Origin: Pyrinomonas methylaliphatogenes
GTDB lineage: Bacteria; Acidobacteriota; Blastocatellia; Pyrinomonadales; Pyrinomonadaceae
NCBI RefSeq assembly: GCF_000820845.2
Contig: NZ_CBXV010000004.1
Location: 496,001 to 560,000, forward strand
Direction: 5' to 3'
DNA: 64,000 bases
Position 1 is the stretch's first letter; the number at the start of each line of letters is the position of its first letter. Positions 26,224 through 36,094 of the stretch are shown here, piece by piece. Position numbers and translations under genes: made by a program. The notes under the pieces were generated by a model. That model was not told the origin of the DNA. It saw nothing but the letters and a program-made list of their open reading frames with translations, and made no database searches.

Positions 26224-26491
26224 GTGGGCGAACTTCCTGTTCATAATTTAATGACCGGCCCAGTAGTTTCCGCTGCCGGCCATCTTTGATCCGCCATGAG
26301 ACGGCAGCTTTCGCTTGAGGACCGATCGCTCTTTATCATGTGGATCGAGCGGTGATCAGCCCAAGATTTTGTAAGTTAACTCAACCGTTCCGCCTCTGTC
26401 AAATGCGGACGCGACGCTCGATAGAAGGGATGCGCGCCAATCGGAACGCTTCTGAGATATTCCGCTTGCGCCCTCTGGCCGAACAAGCGCT

Positions 26492-27544
26492 TTAAATGTA
26501 TTCAAGCGCGACGAGGAGTTCGGCGTTCAAGATCGCCGCGCCCGCTGCGCCGCGTATCGTGTTGTGACTGAGCGCGACGAAACGAAGATCGAAGATCGGA
26601 TCGGGTTTAATGCGCCCCACGGTAACGCTCATGCCGCCACCCGCATCACGATCTAGGCGTGGTTGCGGTCGGTCCGGTTCCGTGCGGACGATGATCGGAT
26701 GAGATGGCGCAGAGTGCAACTCAAGCTCTTGCGGCAAGCTGCGCCATGAAGCGAGCGCGTCGGTGATCTCCTCGAGCGAAGCGGCGCGTTTCAATTTAAC
26801 GCGGATGGCCGCCATGTGGCCATCCGTCACGTTGACGCGATGGCATTGAGCGCTCACCTTCATCGGCGCCTCTTCGATCGATTCGCCGCGCAGTTTGCCG
26901 AGTATCTTCAGCGTTTCGGTTTCGATCTTCTCCTCCTCTTTCTCGATGAACGGCAGGACGTTATCGCAGATATCAAGCGATGGGACGCCCGGGTAGCCCG
27001 CGCCGGAAAGGGCTTGCAACGTCGTCACGACCGAAGCTTCCACGCCGAAACGCTGATGGAGCGGGGCGAGCGCTAAGGCCAACATGATCGTCGAGCAGTT
27101 AGGATTGGTGACGATAAATCCACGGTCGAAGCCGCGCTCGCGCTTTTGTCGTTCGATCAGCGAGAGGTGTTCATGATTGATTTCCGGGATGACCAGCGGA
27201 ACATCGCGATCCATGCGAAATGCCGATGAATTGCTCAGCACCGGATAACCGGCTCGCGCGAAGCTCTCTTCGATCTCGCGCGCGATGCCGGCGGGAAGGC
27301 TCGAAAAGACGAGATCGCAATCGAGCGGCGGCTCCGGCGCCGCGACTTCGAGCGCGCGCACGCCACTCGGCATCTCGCCTGAAAGGCGCCACGCGCAAGC
27401 CTCCGCGTAAGGTTTGCCTTGCGAACGATCCGATGCGGCGAGCGCCGTCACTTCAAACAGCGGATGACCGTCGAGCAATTGGATGAAGCGTTGTCCTACG
27501 GTCCCAGTCGCACCTAGTATGCCGACGCGATATTTTCTCACCAT
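26492..27544 (-). CDS. asd: Aspartate-semialdehyde dehydrogenase (archaeal/fungal type)
   Basis: The 350-residue enzyme reduces aspartyl phosphate to aspartate semialdehyde with NADPH. The nucleotide loop is GILGATGTVGQRF at 8-20; the catalytic Cys150 is in TNPNCST; the conserved acid/base region includes INHEH and, later, QCHRVNVTDGHMA with the active-site His. This pattern fits the archaeal/fungal subtype rather than the E. coli subtype. The gene is the last of the minus-strand run lysC-dapE-dapB-dapA-dapD-asd. The 45 bp gap to dapD suggests co-transcription. It feeds dapA with its product. Confidence 0.95.
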   Translation of the reverse strand: MVRKYRVGILGATGTVGQRFIQLLDGHPLFEVTALAASDRSQGKPYAEACAWRLSGEMPSGVRALEVAAPEPPLDCDLVFSSLPAGIAREIEESFARAGYPVLSNSSAFRMDRDVPLVIPEINHEHLSLIERQKRERGFDRGFIVTNPNCSTIMLALALAPLHQRFGVEASVVTTLQALSGAGYPGVPSLDICDNVLPFIEKEEEKIETETLKILGKLRGESIEEAPMKVSAQCHRVNVTDGHMAAIRVKLKRAASLEEITDALASWRSLPQELELHSAPSHPIIVRTEPDRPQPRLDRDAGGGMSVTVGRIKPDPIFDLRFVALSHNTIRGAAGAAILNAELLVALEYI

Positions 27545-27589
27545 CGAACTAAAAAATGATTCTCCTTCGAGAGATTCGAAACGCGAATT

Positions 27590-28450
27590 CTACCTCAAGT
27601 AATCTTCCAATTGCACTGCGGCATCGGTCTTCTCGTCGCGGTATTTGACGATGATCGGCGCATAAAGCGAAAGCCCCCAGTCACGTCCGCGCTCGCTCGC
27701 GATGGCGCGCGCGCCCGGAACGACGACTGCGCCTTCGGGGATTTCGAGCGGGCGTTCGGCTGTGCGTCGGTAGATCTGCCCGCGGACCAGGTCGTAGACC
27801 GGCGTCGAACCGGTCAGCACTACGCCTGGAGCGAGCACGGCGCGCCGCCGCACGATGGTCCCTTCGTAAACGCCACAGCCGCCGCCGATCAAAACTTCAT
27901 CTTCGATGATGACCGGCAAGGCTCCGACAGGTTCGAGCACGCCGCCGATCTGCGCCGCCGCCGAAAGATGCACGCGCTTGCCGATTTGCGCGCACGACCC
28001 GACGAGCGCGTGGCTGTCGATCATCGTCCCTTCATCCACGTATGCGCCGACGTTGATGTACATGGGCGGCATGCAGACGACTCCGGGCGCGACATAGGCG
28101 CCATCGCGTATGCTCGAGCCGCCGGGCACAATGCGCACGCGATCTTGAAGGGTCAAAGCTTTGATCGGATAAGTGTCCTTGTCGAAGAAGCGTAGCGACC
28201 TATCGTGCGGCGACATCTCGACGAGCGCGCCCATGCGGAATCCAAGGAGGATGCCCTGTTTGACCCAGACGTGGGCGCGCCAGGCTCCATCATCGCCGCG
28301 TTCGGCGGCGCGGATCTCGCCGCGCCCGAGCGCCGCTTTGAACTCCTCGAAGAGCGCTCGATCCGCTTCGGAGAACTTCTGTTTCTCGCTCGCCGCCAAC
28401 GTTTCGATGCGTTGGCGAAGCATCGCGACTCGCCCTTCAGCTTGCGCCAT
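27590..28450 (-). CDS. dapD: 2,3,4,5-tetrahydropyridine-2,6-dicarboxylate N-succinyltransferase
   Basis: The 286-residue protein has an N-terminal helical part and a left-handed beta-helix of hexapeptide repeats from about residue 100, with [39 protein letters not shown] and [14 protein letters not shown]. It succinylates tetrahydrodipicolinate, committing the cell to the succinylase route of diaminopimelate and lysine synthesis. The start codon lies 14 bp inside the end of dapA, so the genes are translationally coupled. Its presence agrees with the DapE-like desuccinylase in the same operon. Confidence 0.95.
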   Translation of the reverse strand: MAQAEGRVAMLRQRIETLAASEKQKFSEADRALFEEFKAALGRGEIRAAERGDDGAWRAHVWVKQGILLGFRMGALVEMSPHDRSLRFFDKDTYPIKALTLQDRVRIVPGGSSIRDGAYVAPGVVCMPPMYINVGAYVDEGTMIDSHALVGSCAQIGKRVHLSAAAQIGGVLEPVGALPVIIEDEVLIGGGCGVYEGTIVRRRAVLAPGVVLTGSTPVYDLVRGQIYRRTAERPLEIPEGAVVVPGARAIASERGRDWGLSLYAPIIVKYRDEKTDAAVQLEDYLR

Positions 28451-29357
28451 GAGAGACCCCCTTTAACGCGCCCAATTCGGTGAGAATCTCGCGCAGACGC
28501 GCTTTGGTCTTCTCTTGAACGGGGACGAGCGGCAAGCGGTAGCGCTCTTCGATAAGTCCCATCATCGCGAGCGCGGCTTTGACTGGCCCGGGACTCGATT
28601 CCATGAAGTTGGCCTCCATCAACGGCAGCAAACGATAGTGCATCTGTCGTGCAGCGGCCCAGTCGCCAGCTAGCGCCATGTCGATCATACGCGAAGTCAG
28701 GTCCGGCACCTCGTTCGAAACGACTGAGATTAACCCATCCGCGCCGAGCGCGATGAGCGGAAGCGCGAGCGAATCATCGCCCGAGAAGACGCGAAATCCG
28801 TTGGGTCGCTCGCGCAGAATGGTCATGATCTGCGCGAAGTCGCCCGAAGCCTCCTTGATGCCGACGATGTTGGGCACTTCGCGCGCCAGCCTCAATGTGG
28901 TCTGAGCGGCGATGTTGCACCCGGTGCGCCCAGGGACGTTGTAGATGATGACCGGCAGATCTTGGACTGCTTCGGCGACGGCGCGAAAATGCGCATAGAG
29001 TCCCTCTTGCGTCGGTTTGTTGTAATAAGGCGCAACGAGCATCACGCCATCGACGCCGAGCGAGCGTGCGGCCTGTGAGTAGCGGATGGCATCGACCGTC
29101 GAGTTGCTGCCCGTCCCCGCGATCACGCGCGCGCGTCCGCGAGCTACCTCAACGGTGATTGCGATCACGCGCTGGTCTTCCTCTTCAGTCATCGTCGCCG
29201 ATTCGCCCGTCGTCCCGCATGGCACGAGGAGGCGCACGCCGCCGACGATTTGTCGTTCGATCAAACGGCGCAGAGCCTCTTCATCAACTGCGCCATCGAG
29301 TTTGAACGGCGTCACCAAGGCCGTCGCGCAACCGCGCAGCCAATCGGTCTTGATCAT
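28437..29357 (-). CDS. dapA: 4-hydroxy-tetrahydrodipicolinate synthase
   Basis: The 306-residue TIM-barrel enzyme condenses pyruvate with aspartate semialdehyde. Pyruvate-binding Lys168 is in GIKEASGD; Tyr139 is in IIYNVPGRT; the phosphate-like loop [10 protein letters not shown] lies at 48-56. It overlaps dapB by 4 bp upstream (ATGA) and dapD by 14 bp downstream. Lysine feedback residues cannot be judged with certainty from sequence alone. Confidence 0.96.
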   Translation of the reverse strand: MIKTDWLRGCATALVTPFKLDGAVDEEALRRLIERQIVGGVRLLVPCGTTGESATMTEEEDQRVIAITVEVARGRARVIAGTGSNSTVDAIRYSQAARSLGVDGVMLVAPYYNKPTQEGLYAHFRAVAEAVQDLPVIIYNVPGRTGCNIAAQTTLRLAREVPNIVGIKEASGDFAQIMTILRERPNGFRVFSGDDSLALPLIALGADGLISVVSNEVPDLTSRMIDMALAGDWAAARQMHYRLLPLMEANFMESSPGPVKAALAMMGLIEERYRLPLVPVQEKTKARLREILTELGALKGVSHGAS

Positions 29358-30070
29358 GATCTTTTCCCCCTTTCTTCTATGATTCGATCGATCAGTTCGG
29401 AAAATTCATAACAGCCGCCCTGTTTCGTCACGATCCACTCTGCGGCGAGAAGCGCTCCGGCGGCGAACCCTTCGCGCGTGCGCGCTTCGTGTTGGAGGAG
29501 GATCTGATCATCCGTCGAATCGAAACCGACACGATGCGTGCCGGGGATGTGACCGGCGCGCGTGGCCGCAATCGAGATCTCCGCTGGCCAGTGCGGCGCA
29601 AGAAGCGCGCGCAGCTTCAATGCCGTCCCCGAAGGGGCGTCGCGTTTTCCCGCATGATGCGCCTCTTCGATGAACGGAGCGTAGTCGCTAAATGGCGCGA
29701 TCAGCTTCGCCGCATGTGCGACGATGCGATAGAAGAGGTTGGCGCCGATGGAGAAGTTCGCTCCGTAGACCATCGCCCCGCCGCGCTCGTCGAGTATAGC
29801 TTGGGCCTGCGGCAGACGCTCATTCCAGCCGGTCGTCCCTTCGACAAGCGGGACGCGCGCGCGTGCGCAAGCTTCGATGTTCCGTAAGACCGCATGCGCC
29901 ACGGAAAAATCAACCGCTACGGAGCATCCTTGCAGACGACCGGCCAACTCTTCCGCCGTGCGTTCGGCATCGCGCGAAGTGGCGATCACGACGGTCTGAT
30001 GTCCGCGCGCCTGCGCACGCGCTTCGACGAGTCTGCCCATCCTGCCGTATCCGATCAGTCCGATCTTCAT
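29354..30070 (-). CDS. dapB: 4-hydroxy-tetrahydrodipicolinate reductase
   Basis: The 238-residue protein has an NAD(P)H-binding opening IGLIGYGRMGRLV and the substrate motif EEAHHAGKRDAPSGTA at 135-150, whose usual form is EAHHxxKxDAPSGTA. The conserved His pair and Lys are intact. EGTTGW near residue 77 is the cofactor-site loop. It reduces the DapA product to tetrahydrodipicolinate. It is slightly shorter than E. coli DapB (273), as in many non-proteobacterial forms. The gap of 70 bp to the upstream dapE-like gene is the largest inside the operon. Confidence 0.95.
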   Translation of the reverse strand: MKIGLIGYGRMGRLVEARAQARGHQTVVIATSRDAERTAEELAGRLQGCSVAVDFSVAHAVLRNIEACARARVPLVEGTTGWNERLPQAQAILDERGGAMVYGANFSIGANLFYRIVAHAAKLIAPFSDYAPFIEEAHHAGKRDAPSGTALKLRALLAPHWPAEISIAATRAGHIPGTHRVGFDSTDDQILLQHEARTREGFAAGALLAAEWIVTKQGGCYEFSELIDRIIEERGKRS

Positions 30071-30140
30071 CGTAGCTTAAACGGGACATTCATTTTACTT
30101 ATGGGTCGCTCGGCAAAAATACGAAAAAAGGCTTTCACTT

Positions 30141-31169
30141 TCAACGGTCGAGCGCTTTGAGTCGATAGACCAAGCGAACGTACAGGTCAACGGCTTCGAG
30201 CAGATCGCGTTTTTCGACATACTCGTGCGGCGTGTGCGCGACGAGGATCGAGCCGGGGCCGAGAAGGGCAGGTTGGCCCCAGTTCCTCAGGTGCGGGATG
30301 TCGGTCGCAAAGCGCACGACGCAGGTTTCAAACCCATCGACCGTTATCGTCCGCACGACGGGTGAAAGGGCTTTATACTCTAGTTCGGCATGGCCGGCCA
30401 CGGCTCGTTCGAGTTGTCTTTTGACCGTCTCAACTTCCGTTACCAGTCGAATATGGAGATCGGCCTGAGCGTGATCGGGGATGACGTTTGGACGTGTGCC
30501 GCCGCTGATGACGCCGATGTTGCAGGTCGTTTCACCCAGCAGGTCATCGGCGGGCCAAGTGATGCGGCGCACGGCTTCGAGCGCATCGAGAAGCTTTTCG
30601 ATCGCCGATTCGCCCTGCTCGGGATAGGCCGAATGCGCGGCGCGTCCAGTGGCACGGAGGCGAACGTGAAGCGCGCCTTTGGTCCCGATCGCCAATTTGT
30701 TCTCGGTCGGCTCCCCGTTGATGAGGAAGCGACACTCGGCGGCGAGCGGATGCCCGTTGGCCTTTTGGGCGCCCAGACTCGCCAACTCTTCGTCAACCGT
30801 GAAGAGAAGCCCGACATCGCGCACGCCTTCGGCGCGCAATCTCTCCACCGCCGTGATCTGTGCGGCGATGATGCCCTTAGCATCGCAGGCGCCGCGCCCG
30901 TAGATCCGCGCCGCATCTTCGCGCGAAGCGATGAAGGGCGGAACGGTGTCCATATGGGTTGACAAGACGATGCGCGGGGAGGCTTTCGGCTGATGCGCGA
31001 TGACGTTGCTTCGCCCTTCAGCGATCGCTTGCAGTTCGACCTCGTAGCCGAGATGATCGAGATGATCGGCGAGAAAGAGCCCGATCTCCTTCTCCTCGCC
31101 GGTGATAGAGGGGATATCGACCAGTTTGCGCGTCAGTGTGAAAAGATCCATCGATCGTTTCCGTCCCAT
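30141..31169 (-). CDS. dapE: M20 metallopeptidase, probable succinyl-diaminopimelate desuccinylase
   Basis: The 342-residue dizinc amidohydrolase has His72 and Asp74 in STHMDTVPP, the bridging Asp96 in GACDAKG, and the Glu pair 127-128 in TVDEELA. The dimerisation domain is inserted at about residues 165-275. Members of this family hydrolyse N-succinyl-diaminopimelate (DapE), acetylornithine (ArgE) or LysW-bound lysine (LysK). The neighbours dapD and lysC favour DapE, an inference. The first 6 residues may be dispensable, since a second ATG at 31151 begins MDLFTLTRKLVDIPS. It lies 14 bp after lysC. Confidence 0.82.
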   Translation of the reverse strand: MGRKRSMDLFTLTRKLVDIPSITGEEKEIGLFLADHLDHLGYEVELQAIAEGRSNVIAHQPKASPRIVLSTHMDTVPPFIASREDAARIYGRGACDAKGIIAAQITAVERLRAEGVRDVGLLFTVDEELASLGAQKANGHPLAAECRFLINGEPTENKLAIGTKGALHVRLRATGRAAHSAYPEQGESAIEKLLDALEAVRRITWPADDLLGETTCNIGVISGGTRPNVIPDHAQADLHIRLVTEVETVKRQLERAVAGHAELEYKALSPVVRTITVDGFETCVVRFATDIPHLRNWGQPALLGPGSILVAHTPHEYVEKRDLLEAVDLYVRLVYRLKALDR

Positions 31170-31183
31170 CCGGTTCCGCGGCG

Positions 31184-32575
31184 TTATCCTTGCTGGGCCG
31201 CTTGCTTTTCGTCTTCCGTTTCGAAGATCGCTCGGTGGAGGCGCGCGACCGCTTCTGCGACCCTCTCTTGATCGATGACGAAGGTCAAATTGATGCTCGA
31301 AGCGCCTTGCGAGATGAGCGAGATGTTGATGTCGCGCATAGCGCTAAAAACGCGCGCGGCGATGCCGGGCGTTGTGCGCAACCCTTCGCCGACGACGCAG
31401 ATGATCGCGCGGCGCGGTTCGACTTGGACCGTGCCGAGTCTTTCGAGTTCGCGAACGATCGAATCGAGGGCACGTGTGTCATCAAGCGTCAGCGAAACGC
31501 TCACCTCTGAAGTCGTGACGACATCGACGACCGTGCGGTAACGGTCGAAGACTTCGAACAGCGCGCGCAAGAAACCGTAAGCGCCGAGCATGCGCGCCGA
31601 TGTCACTTGAATGACGGTGATGCCGGTCTTGTGCGCGATCGCCTTGATGCGCGAGACTGAAGTTGACGATTCGGCACAGATCAAAGTGCCTTCCTCGGTT
31701 GGGCGGCGCGAATTGCAGACGCGCACGGGGATAAAACGCGCGACCGCCGGCTCGATCGTCTTCGGGTGAAGGACCTTGGCGCCGAAATAGGCCAATTCGG
31801 CGGCCTCTGCGTAAGACAAGCGCGGGATCGTGCGCGCCTTAGGCACAAGGCGCGGATCAGCCGTCATCACGCCATCGACGTCGGTCCAGATCTGAACCTC
31901 GCTTGCGCGAAGGGCGGCGCCGATGATCGCCGCCGAATAATCGGATCCGCCGCGCCCGAGCGTGGTGGTCCGCCCAGCGGTCGAAGAGGCGATGAAACCG
32001 CCGAGGACGGGTATTTCGCCACGCTCGATGAGCGGCAGAAGGTGATTGCGTGTGCTCGCTTCGGTCTCCGACATCAAGGGCGTGGCGCAGCCAAAGGTCT
32101 CATCCGTGATGATGCACTGACGCGCATCGATGTTGATCGCGGGCAGTCCCCTGGCGCGAAGGACGGCGGTCAACAGCATGGAGGAGAGTCGTTCGCCGTA
32201 GGAGGCGACCTCATCCTGCAGTGCGGGAAGTAGGGCTTCGCGCCTCGCCGCACGCTGCAAGATCTGTTTGAGGTCGGCCTTGGCATCTTCGAGCCGCCGC
32301 GCGATCATTTGCGCTTCTTCAGAAGGCAAGAGCGCATTGGCGACGGCGGCGTGACGCGCAAAGTGCGGTTCGAGCTTGAGCGTCGCTTCCTCTACCGCTC
32401 CATCGGAAGCGAGATGGAAACTTTCGATCAAAGCGTCGGTCAATTTGCTCATGGCTGAGACGACGATGACCGGCGCTCGGTCCTTATTCGTTTCGATGAT
32501 CGTCGCGACGCGCGCAAACGCGGCTTCATCCTCGACCGACGTCCCGCCGAATTTCATGATCAGAGGCGTCTTCAT
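31184..32575 (-). CDS. lysC: Aspartate kinase (monofunctional)
   Basis: I set the start at the ATG at 32575, giving MKTPLIMKFGGTSV, the usual N-terminus of the family. The open frame extends 27 codons upstream without homology or a clear ribosome site. The 463-residue protein has the kinase domain (KFGGTSV at 8-14, later GRGGSDYSAAIIGAAL and WTDVDGVMTADPR). Two C-terminal ACT domains are expected to bind lysine or threonine for feedback control. It phosphorylates aspartate, the first step of the pathway completed by asd, dapA, dapB, dapD and dapE downstream. Confidence 0.94.
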   Translation of the reverse strand: MKTPLIMKFGGTSVEDEAAFARVATIIETNKDRAPVIVVSAMSKLTDALIESFHLASDGAVEEATLKLEPHFARHAAVANALLPSEEAQMIARRLEDAKADLKQILQRAARREALLPALQDEVASYGERLSSMLLTAVLRARGLPAINIDARQCIITDETFGCATPLMSETEASTRNHLLPLIERGEIPVLGGFIASSTAGRTTTLGRGGSDYSAAIIGAALRASEVQIWTDVDGVMTADPRLVPKARTIPRLSYAEAAELAYFGAKVLHPKTIEPAVARFIPVRVCNSRRPTEEGTLICAESSTSVSRIKAIAHKTGITVIQVTSARMLGAYGFLRALFEVFDRYRTVVDVVTTSEVSVSLTLDDTRALDSIVRELERLGTVQVEPRRAIICVVGEGLRTTPGIAARVFSAMRDINISLISQGASSINLTFVIDQERVAEAVARLHRAIFETEDEKQAAQQG

Positions 32576-32873
32576 GTCACTGCTCGGCGATCCGAATGGA
32601 GATCCTCTTTGTTTTTTGTTAAGGGACGCACAAGGGCCGACATCGGGCCGGAACATCCTCAGCGCGCTATTGCGGAAATATAGCGCATGCGTCGCCGAGA
32701 CGAAAAGCTCAGAGGCGGCGCTGACTGGTTGCCGAGCGGTCGTTCGTAACGTCTCCGGGAGAAGCGGGGGCTCATTTGCGCGATCACTTTATGAAACCGC
32801 GCGCGGGCAAGCGACGTAGTAATCTTGTGCACGTTCACCTTCGGGTAGTTCAACCAGCAGGAGATGGAAGTAG
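32576..32873. other. Divergent intergenic region between lysC and a TolC-type gene
   Basis: The ~300 bp spacer should contain promoters for the lysine operon and for the efflux gene. I looked for a lysine riboswitch upstream of lysC and see no convincing conserved core. No gene is supported inside it. Confidence 0.45.
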
Positions 32874-34784
32874 ATGCTTAAAGGTCTTCTCTTTTGGCAA
32901 GCCCGTTCTTCGATGAAAATAGGACGGTGCGCCGCGCTGATCCTTTTGAGCGGCGCGATGGTTCTAGCGCAAACGCCCCCGCCCGCTTCGGCGAAAGAGC
33001 CTGTTACGCCAAGGCAGGAAGGTTCTGCTGCTCCTCAAGAGCCGCGCGAGCCGAATCTGCCACAGGTCGAACCGCGTCCCGTGCCGCCATTGCCAAGTTT
33101 GCAAAGGGTGGGCGTACAGAAGGATCGCACGCTCTCTTTGTCGCTCAATCAAGCTATACGCTTGGCTTTGGCCAATAACAACGAGATCGAGGTGGCGCGC
33201 GACGATGTGCGCTTTGCGGAGAGCGTGTTGCGTTCGCTGGAGGGCATCTATGATCCGGTGATCAGTTTCACGCCGCAAATCTCCAGCACGATCGAACCCG
33301 TCTCCAGCGTGTTAGCCGGATCAGACCAGCGTGGAACGGTCAAGACGACCGATTTCAATTTCGGGCCGGCGATGAGCCAGCAGCTAAGGTTTGGCGGAGG
33401 CCAGTATCAAATCTTCTTCAACAACCTTCGCCGTTCGACGACTTCAACTTTCAGTCAACTCAATCCGTTCTATTCGTCGAGCCTTGGCGTGCAATTCACG
33501 CAGCCATTGTGGCGCAATCGGGCGATCGATCAGAACAGACGGCAGATCAGGATTCAGAAGAAAAGGCTCGAACAATCGGACGCCGATTTCCGTCGGCGCG
33601 TAAGCGAAATCATCGCGCAAGTCGAACAGGCTTATTGGGATTTGGTCTTCGCTTTGAAGGATCAGCAGAATAAACTCTCGAATCTCGAGCTGGCGCGCGA
33701 ACAGTTCAGACAAACGGAAGCGCGTGTGGCGGCTGGGGCCGCTGCGCCGATCGAACGGGCTGAGGTCGCCACTGAGCTTGCCAGTCGCGAGACGGATCTG
33801 CTGCAATCGGCGCAGAACGTTTCGATCGCGGAGAACAATCTGAAACAGCTCATCCTCCGCGATCCTTTAGCGCCCGAATGGGCCGCGCAGATTACGCCGA
33901 CCGATGAACCTAATTTCGATCCGACGCCGATAGATCTAGCGGCTTTGTTGACTGAAGCGAGAGAGAATAGACCCGAACTACAGCGTTTGCGCTTAGAAGA
34001 AGATATCAATCGCATCGATCTCGAGTTTTACCGGAATCAGACGCGCCCGCGCATCGACCTGCAGGCAACGGTGGCGACGACGGGATTGGCGGGGACGGCG
34101 GTCGTCCCGACCGGCACTTTGACCGGCGGATTAGCGGGCGTGTCGGGGAGCGCGAGCGGGCAAGTGCCGTTGATCTTCGGCGATCCGAACCTCAACGCGA
34201 ACGCTTTCTTGCTCGCACAGATCAATCAACTGCGGGCGGCGCAAGGGCTGCCACCCGCTGAAGTGCCGCTCATCACGCCGCAGACGCAGACCGTTCCGAC
34301 CCGCTTGGTCGGCGGGTACGCGCAGACGTTGCATAACCTCTTCAGTTTCGAAACGCGGAACGTGGTCGTGGGAGTGCGGATCGAATTGCCGTTGCGCAAT
34401 CGGACGGCGGAGGCTAATCTCGCCGGGGCACTGGTCCAGCGCGAACAGTTGGCCGCGACGCGAAGATCGCAAGAGCAGCAGGTCGCGGTCGAAGTGCGCA
34501 ACGCGGCGCAAGCCGTCGAGACGGCGCGCCAGCGAGTTTTAGCGGCGCGCGAGGCGCGCCGTAACGCCGAGTTGCAGTTGGAAGGGGAGCGGCGCTTATA
34601 TCAAGTCGGGCGCTCGACGACCTTCCTCCTGTTCCAGCGTGAGAATCAGCTGGCGAATGCGCGTAACGCCGAGATCAGAGCCGAGACCGATTACAATAAA
34701 GCCGTCGCGCAGTTGCGCCGCGCCGTCGGCACGATCTTGCGTATGAACAACATCACGATACAATCGCCGCTGACGAAAAGATAG
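32874..34784 (+). CDS. TolC-family outer-membrane efflux protein
   Basis: The 636-residue protein has a signal peptide (the hydrophobic core IGRCAALILLSGAMVLAQ sits after a short N-region). A proline-rich linker follows, then two long helical regions typical of the OEP fold. The first contains RLALANNNEIEVARDDVRFA, the second QVAVEVRNAAQAVETARQRV. Such trimeric channels span the outer membrane and periplasm for tripartite efflux or type I secretion. No inner-membrane pump is encoded nearby. The ATG at 32874 is preceded by AGGAG; a second ATG at 32913 is also possible. Confidence 0.9.
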   Translation: MLKGLLFWQARSSMKIGRCAALILLSGAMVLAQTPPPASAKEPVTPRQEGSAAPQEPREPNLPQVEPRPVPPLPSLQRVGVQKDRTLSLSLNQAIRLALANNNEIEVARDDVRFAESVLRSLEGIYDPVISFTPQISSTIEPVSSVLAGSDQRGTVKTTDFNFGPAMSQQLRFGGGQYQIFFNNLRRSTTSTFSQLNPFYSSSLGVQFTQPLWRNRAIDQNRRQIRIQKKRLEQSDADFRRRVSEIIAQVEQAYWDLVFALKDQQNKLSNLELAREQFRQTEARVAAGAAAPIERAEVATELASRETDLLQSAQNVSIAENNLKQLILRDPLAPEWAAQITPTDEPNFDPTPIDLAALLTEARENRPELQRLRLEEDINRIDLEFYRNQTRPRIDLQATVATTGLAGTAVVPTGTLTGGLAGVSGSASGQVPLIFGDPNLNANAFLLAQINQLRAAQGLPPAEVPLITPQTQTVPTRLVGGYAQTLHNLFSFETRNVVVGVRIELPLRNRTAEANLAGALVQREQLAATRRSQEQQVAVEVRNAAQAVETARQRVLAAREARRNAELQLEGERRLYQVGRSTTFLLFQRENQLANARNAEIRAETDYNKAVAQLRRAVGTILRMNNITIQSPLTKR

Positions 34785-34815
34785 GTCGTTCGGCAGTTTG
34801 GCCGGACGGCTTTCC
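34785..34815 (+). terminator. Terminator-like hairpin after the TolC-type gene
   Basis: GTCGTTCGGC at 34785-34794 pairs, with two G-U pairs, with GCCGGACGGC at 34801-34810 around a 6-base loop, beginning at once after the TAG stop. TTTCC follows directly. It lies just before the next gene, which may therefore have its own promoter or depend on readthrough. Confidence 0.5.
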
Positions 34816-34816
34816 T

Positions 34817-35611
34817 GTGCTTTTCGCCGAAGTCGCGGATGTGAAGATAACGGCGACCATCATCACGTTCAACGAGGAGGAGAATATCGCGGCAGCTTGC
34901 GAATCGGTCGCTTGGGCCGATGAGATCCTCGTCGTTGATGCCGGATCGAGCGATCGAACGCGCGAAGTGGCCCGTTCGTGCGGCGCGCGCGTGATCGAAC
35001 GGGAGTGGCCGGGCTTCGCCGCGCAGAAGCAGTTCGCTGCCGAAGCGGCGAGCCATGACTGGATCTTCAGCCTCGATGCCGACGAGCGCGTCTCGCCGCG
35101 CTTACGTGAATCGATCCTTAGTCTTCGCCATCTCGATGAGGGCGCTTTGGCCGATGGATATCGCGTCGCCCGCCGCTCCTTCTACATGGGGCGTTGGATT
35201 CGCGGCGGCGGTTGGTATCCGGACTATCAATTGCGCCTTTATCATCGCGCGCGCGGGCGTTGGCAGGGAGCTTATGTGCATGAGTCGGTGAAGATGGTCG
35301 AAGGGGCGCGGGTGGTGATTCTGGAAGGCGAGATTTTGCATTACAGCGTGCGCGATGCGGCGCACCATCACCGCATGATCGGCGAGCGATACGCGCCGCT
35401 CGGCGCGCGGCAGATGTATGAAGCCGGTCAACGCACATCACCCATCAAGATCGCGCTCGCTGGTCCAGCCGCTTTCCTGCGCAGTTTCATCCTTAAGGGC
35501 GGCTTTCGCGATGGGTTGGCCGGATATGCGATCGCTCGTTTCGCCGCGCATCACGCTTTCCTCAAACATCTGCTGTTGTGGGAGATGCAGCGCAAAGGTG
35601 AGAGCGAATGA
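34817..35611 (+). CDS. Family 2 glycosyltransferase (LPS-core WaaE/KdtX-like)
   Basis: The GT-A protein of 264 residues has the pattern of WaaE/KdtX-type transferases: ATIITFNEEENIAAACESV, LVVDAGSSDRT, then FSLDADERVSPRLRESI, which carries the DxD metal site. GGWYPDYQLRLYHRARGRW follows. It would transfer a sugar to lipopolysaccharide core at the inner membrane. Both possible starts are GTG: 34817, or 34841, which gives VKITATIITF. The shorter form fits the family better, but no ribosome site decides it. The gene sits directly after a terminator-like hairpin. Confidence 0.85.
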   Translation: MLFAEVADVKITATIITFNEEENIAAACESVAWADEILVVDAGSSDRTREVARSCGARVIEREWPGFAAQKQFAAEAASHDWIFSLDADERVSPRLRESILSLRHLDEGALADGYRVARRSFYMGRWIRGGGWYPDYQLRLYHRARGRWQGAYVHESVKMVEGARVVILEGEILHYSVRDAAHHHRMIGERYAPLGARQMYEAGQRTSPIKIALAGPAAFLRSFILKGGFRDGLAGYAIARFAAHHAFLKHLLLWEMQRKGESE

Positions 35612-35734
35612 TCAATTCGCCACTTTTTCAGCGATCAATCTATCTAGCTCCATGTTTCAATGTGGGGATAAACAGACCCGATGAGGGTAGAGTCGTTAGG
35701 GTGCGGAGATCGCCCGGAAACGCCGGAGCTTCGG

Positions 35735-35941
35735 TTACTTGATCCAATTCCCGCCCAGTCTGAATTCGCGCCACACCTCGCTGACGGCGCCGAAGAGGAT
35801 AAAGAGCCCTAAGGCCGCTAAGAAAATGGCAAACGAGAGGACCAGCCATGACGCGACGCCGCGGCTTCTATAGGTCCTGACCGTGGTCCATGCGGCGCCG
35901 CCTAAAAGAATTAAGCCTGTTGCTATTTCCAGAATGCGCAT
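35735..35941 (-). CDS. Small two-helix membrane protein, unknown
   Basis: The 68-residue frame encodes two hydrophobic segments (IATGLILLGGAAWTTV and LSFAIFLAALGLFILFGAV) with a charged loop between them and a short cytoplasmic-looking tail. Such length and layout are common for real small membrane proteins, but no family is recognised and no clear ribosome site precedes the ATG at 35941. It is isolated between a glycosyltransferase and dacB. Confidence 0.5.
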   Translation of the reverse strand: MRILEIATGLILLGGAAWTTVRTYRSRGVASWLVLSFAIFLAALGLFILFGAVSEVWREFRLGGNWIK

Positions 35942-36094
35942 AAATTTGAGGTGCCGATCATCACACTAGAGCTACTCAGCTAGCGTAGATCGGCTATCAT
36001 TCGTTTGTTTCGGTGAAGATACACCGAGAAGGATGCTATTGCAAACGAATTGGATCGAGGCGTCGCCGCGCGAATGGGCTTGGCGAGATTTGAT

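Noticed and set aside
32576-32873. Lysine riboswitch upstream of lysC
   Set aside because: I could not trace the conserved five-helix core by eye; a covariance search would be needed to claim it.
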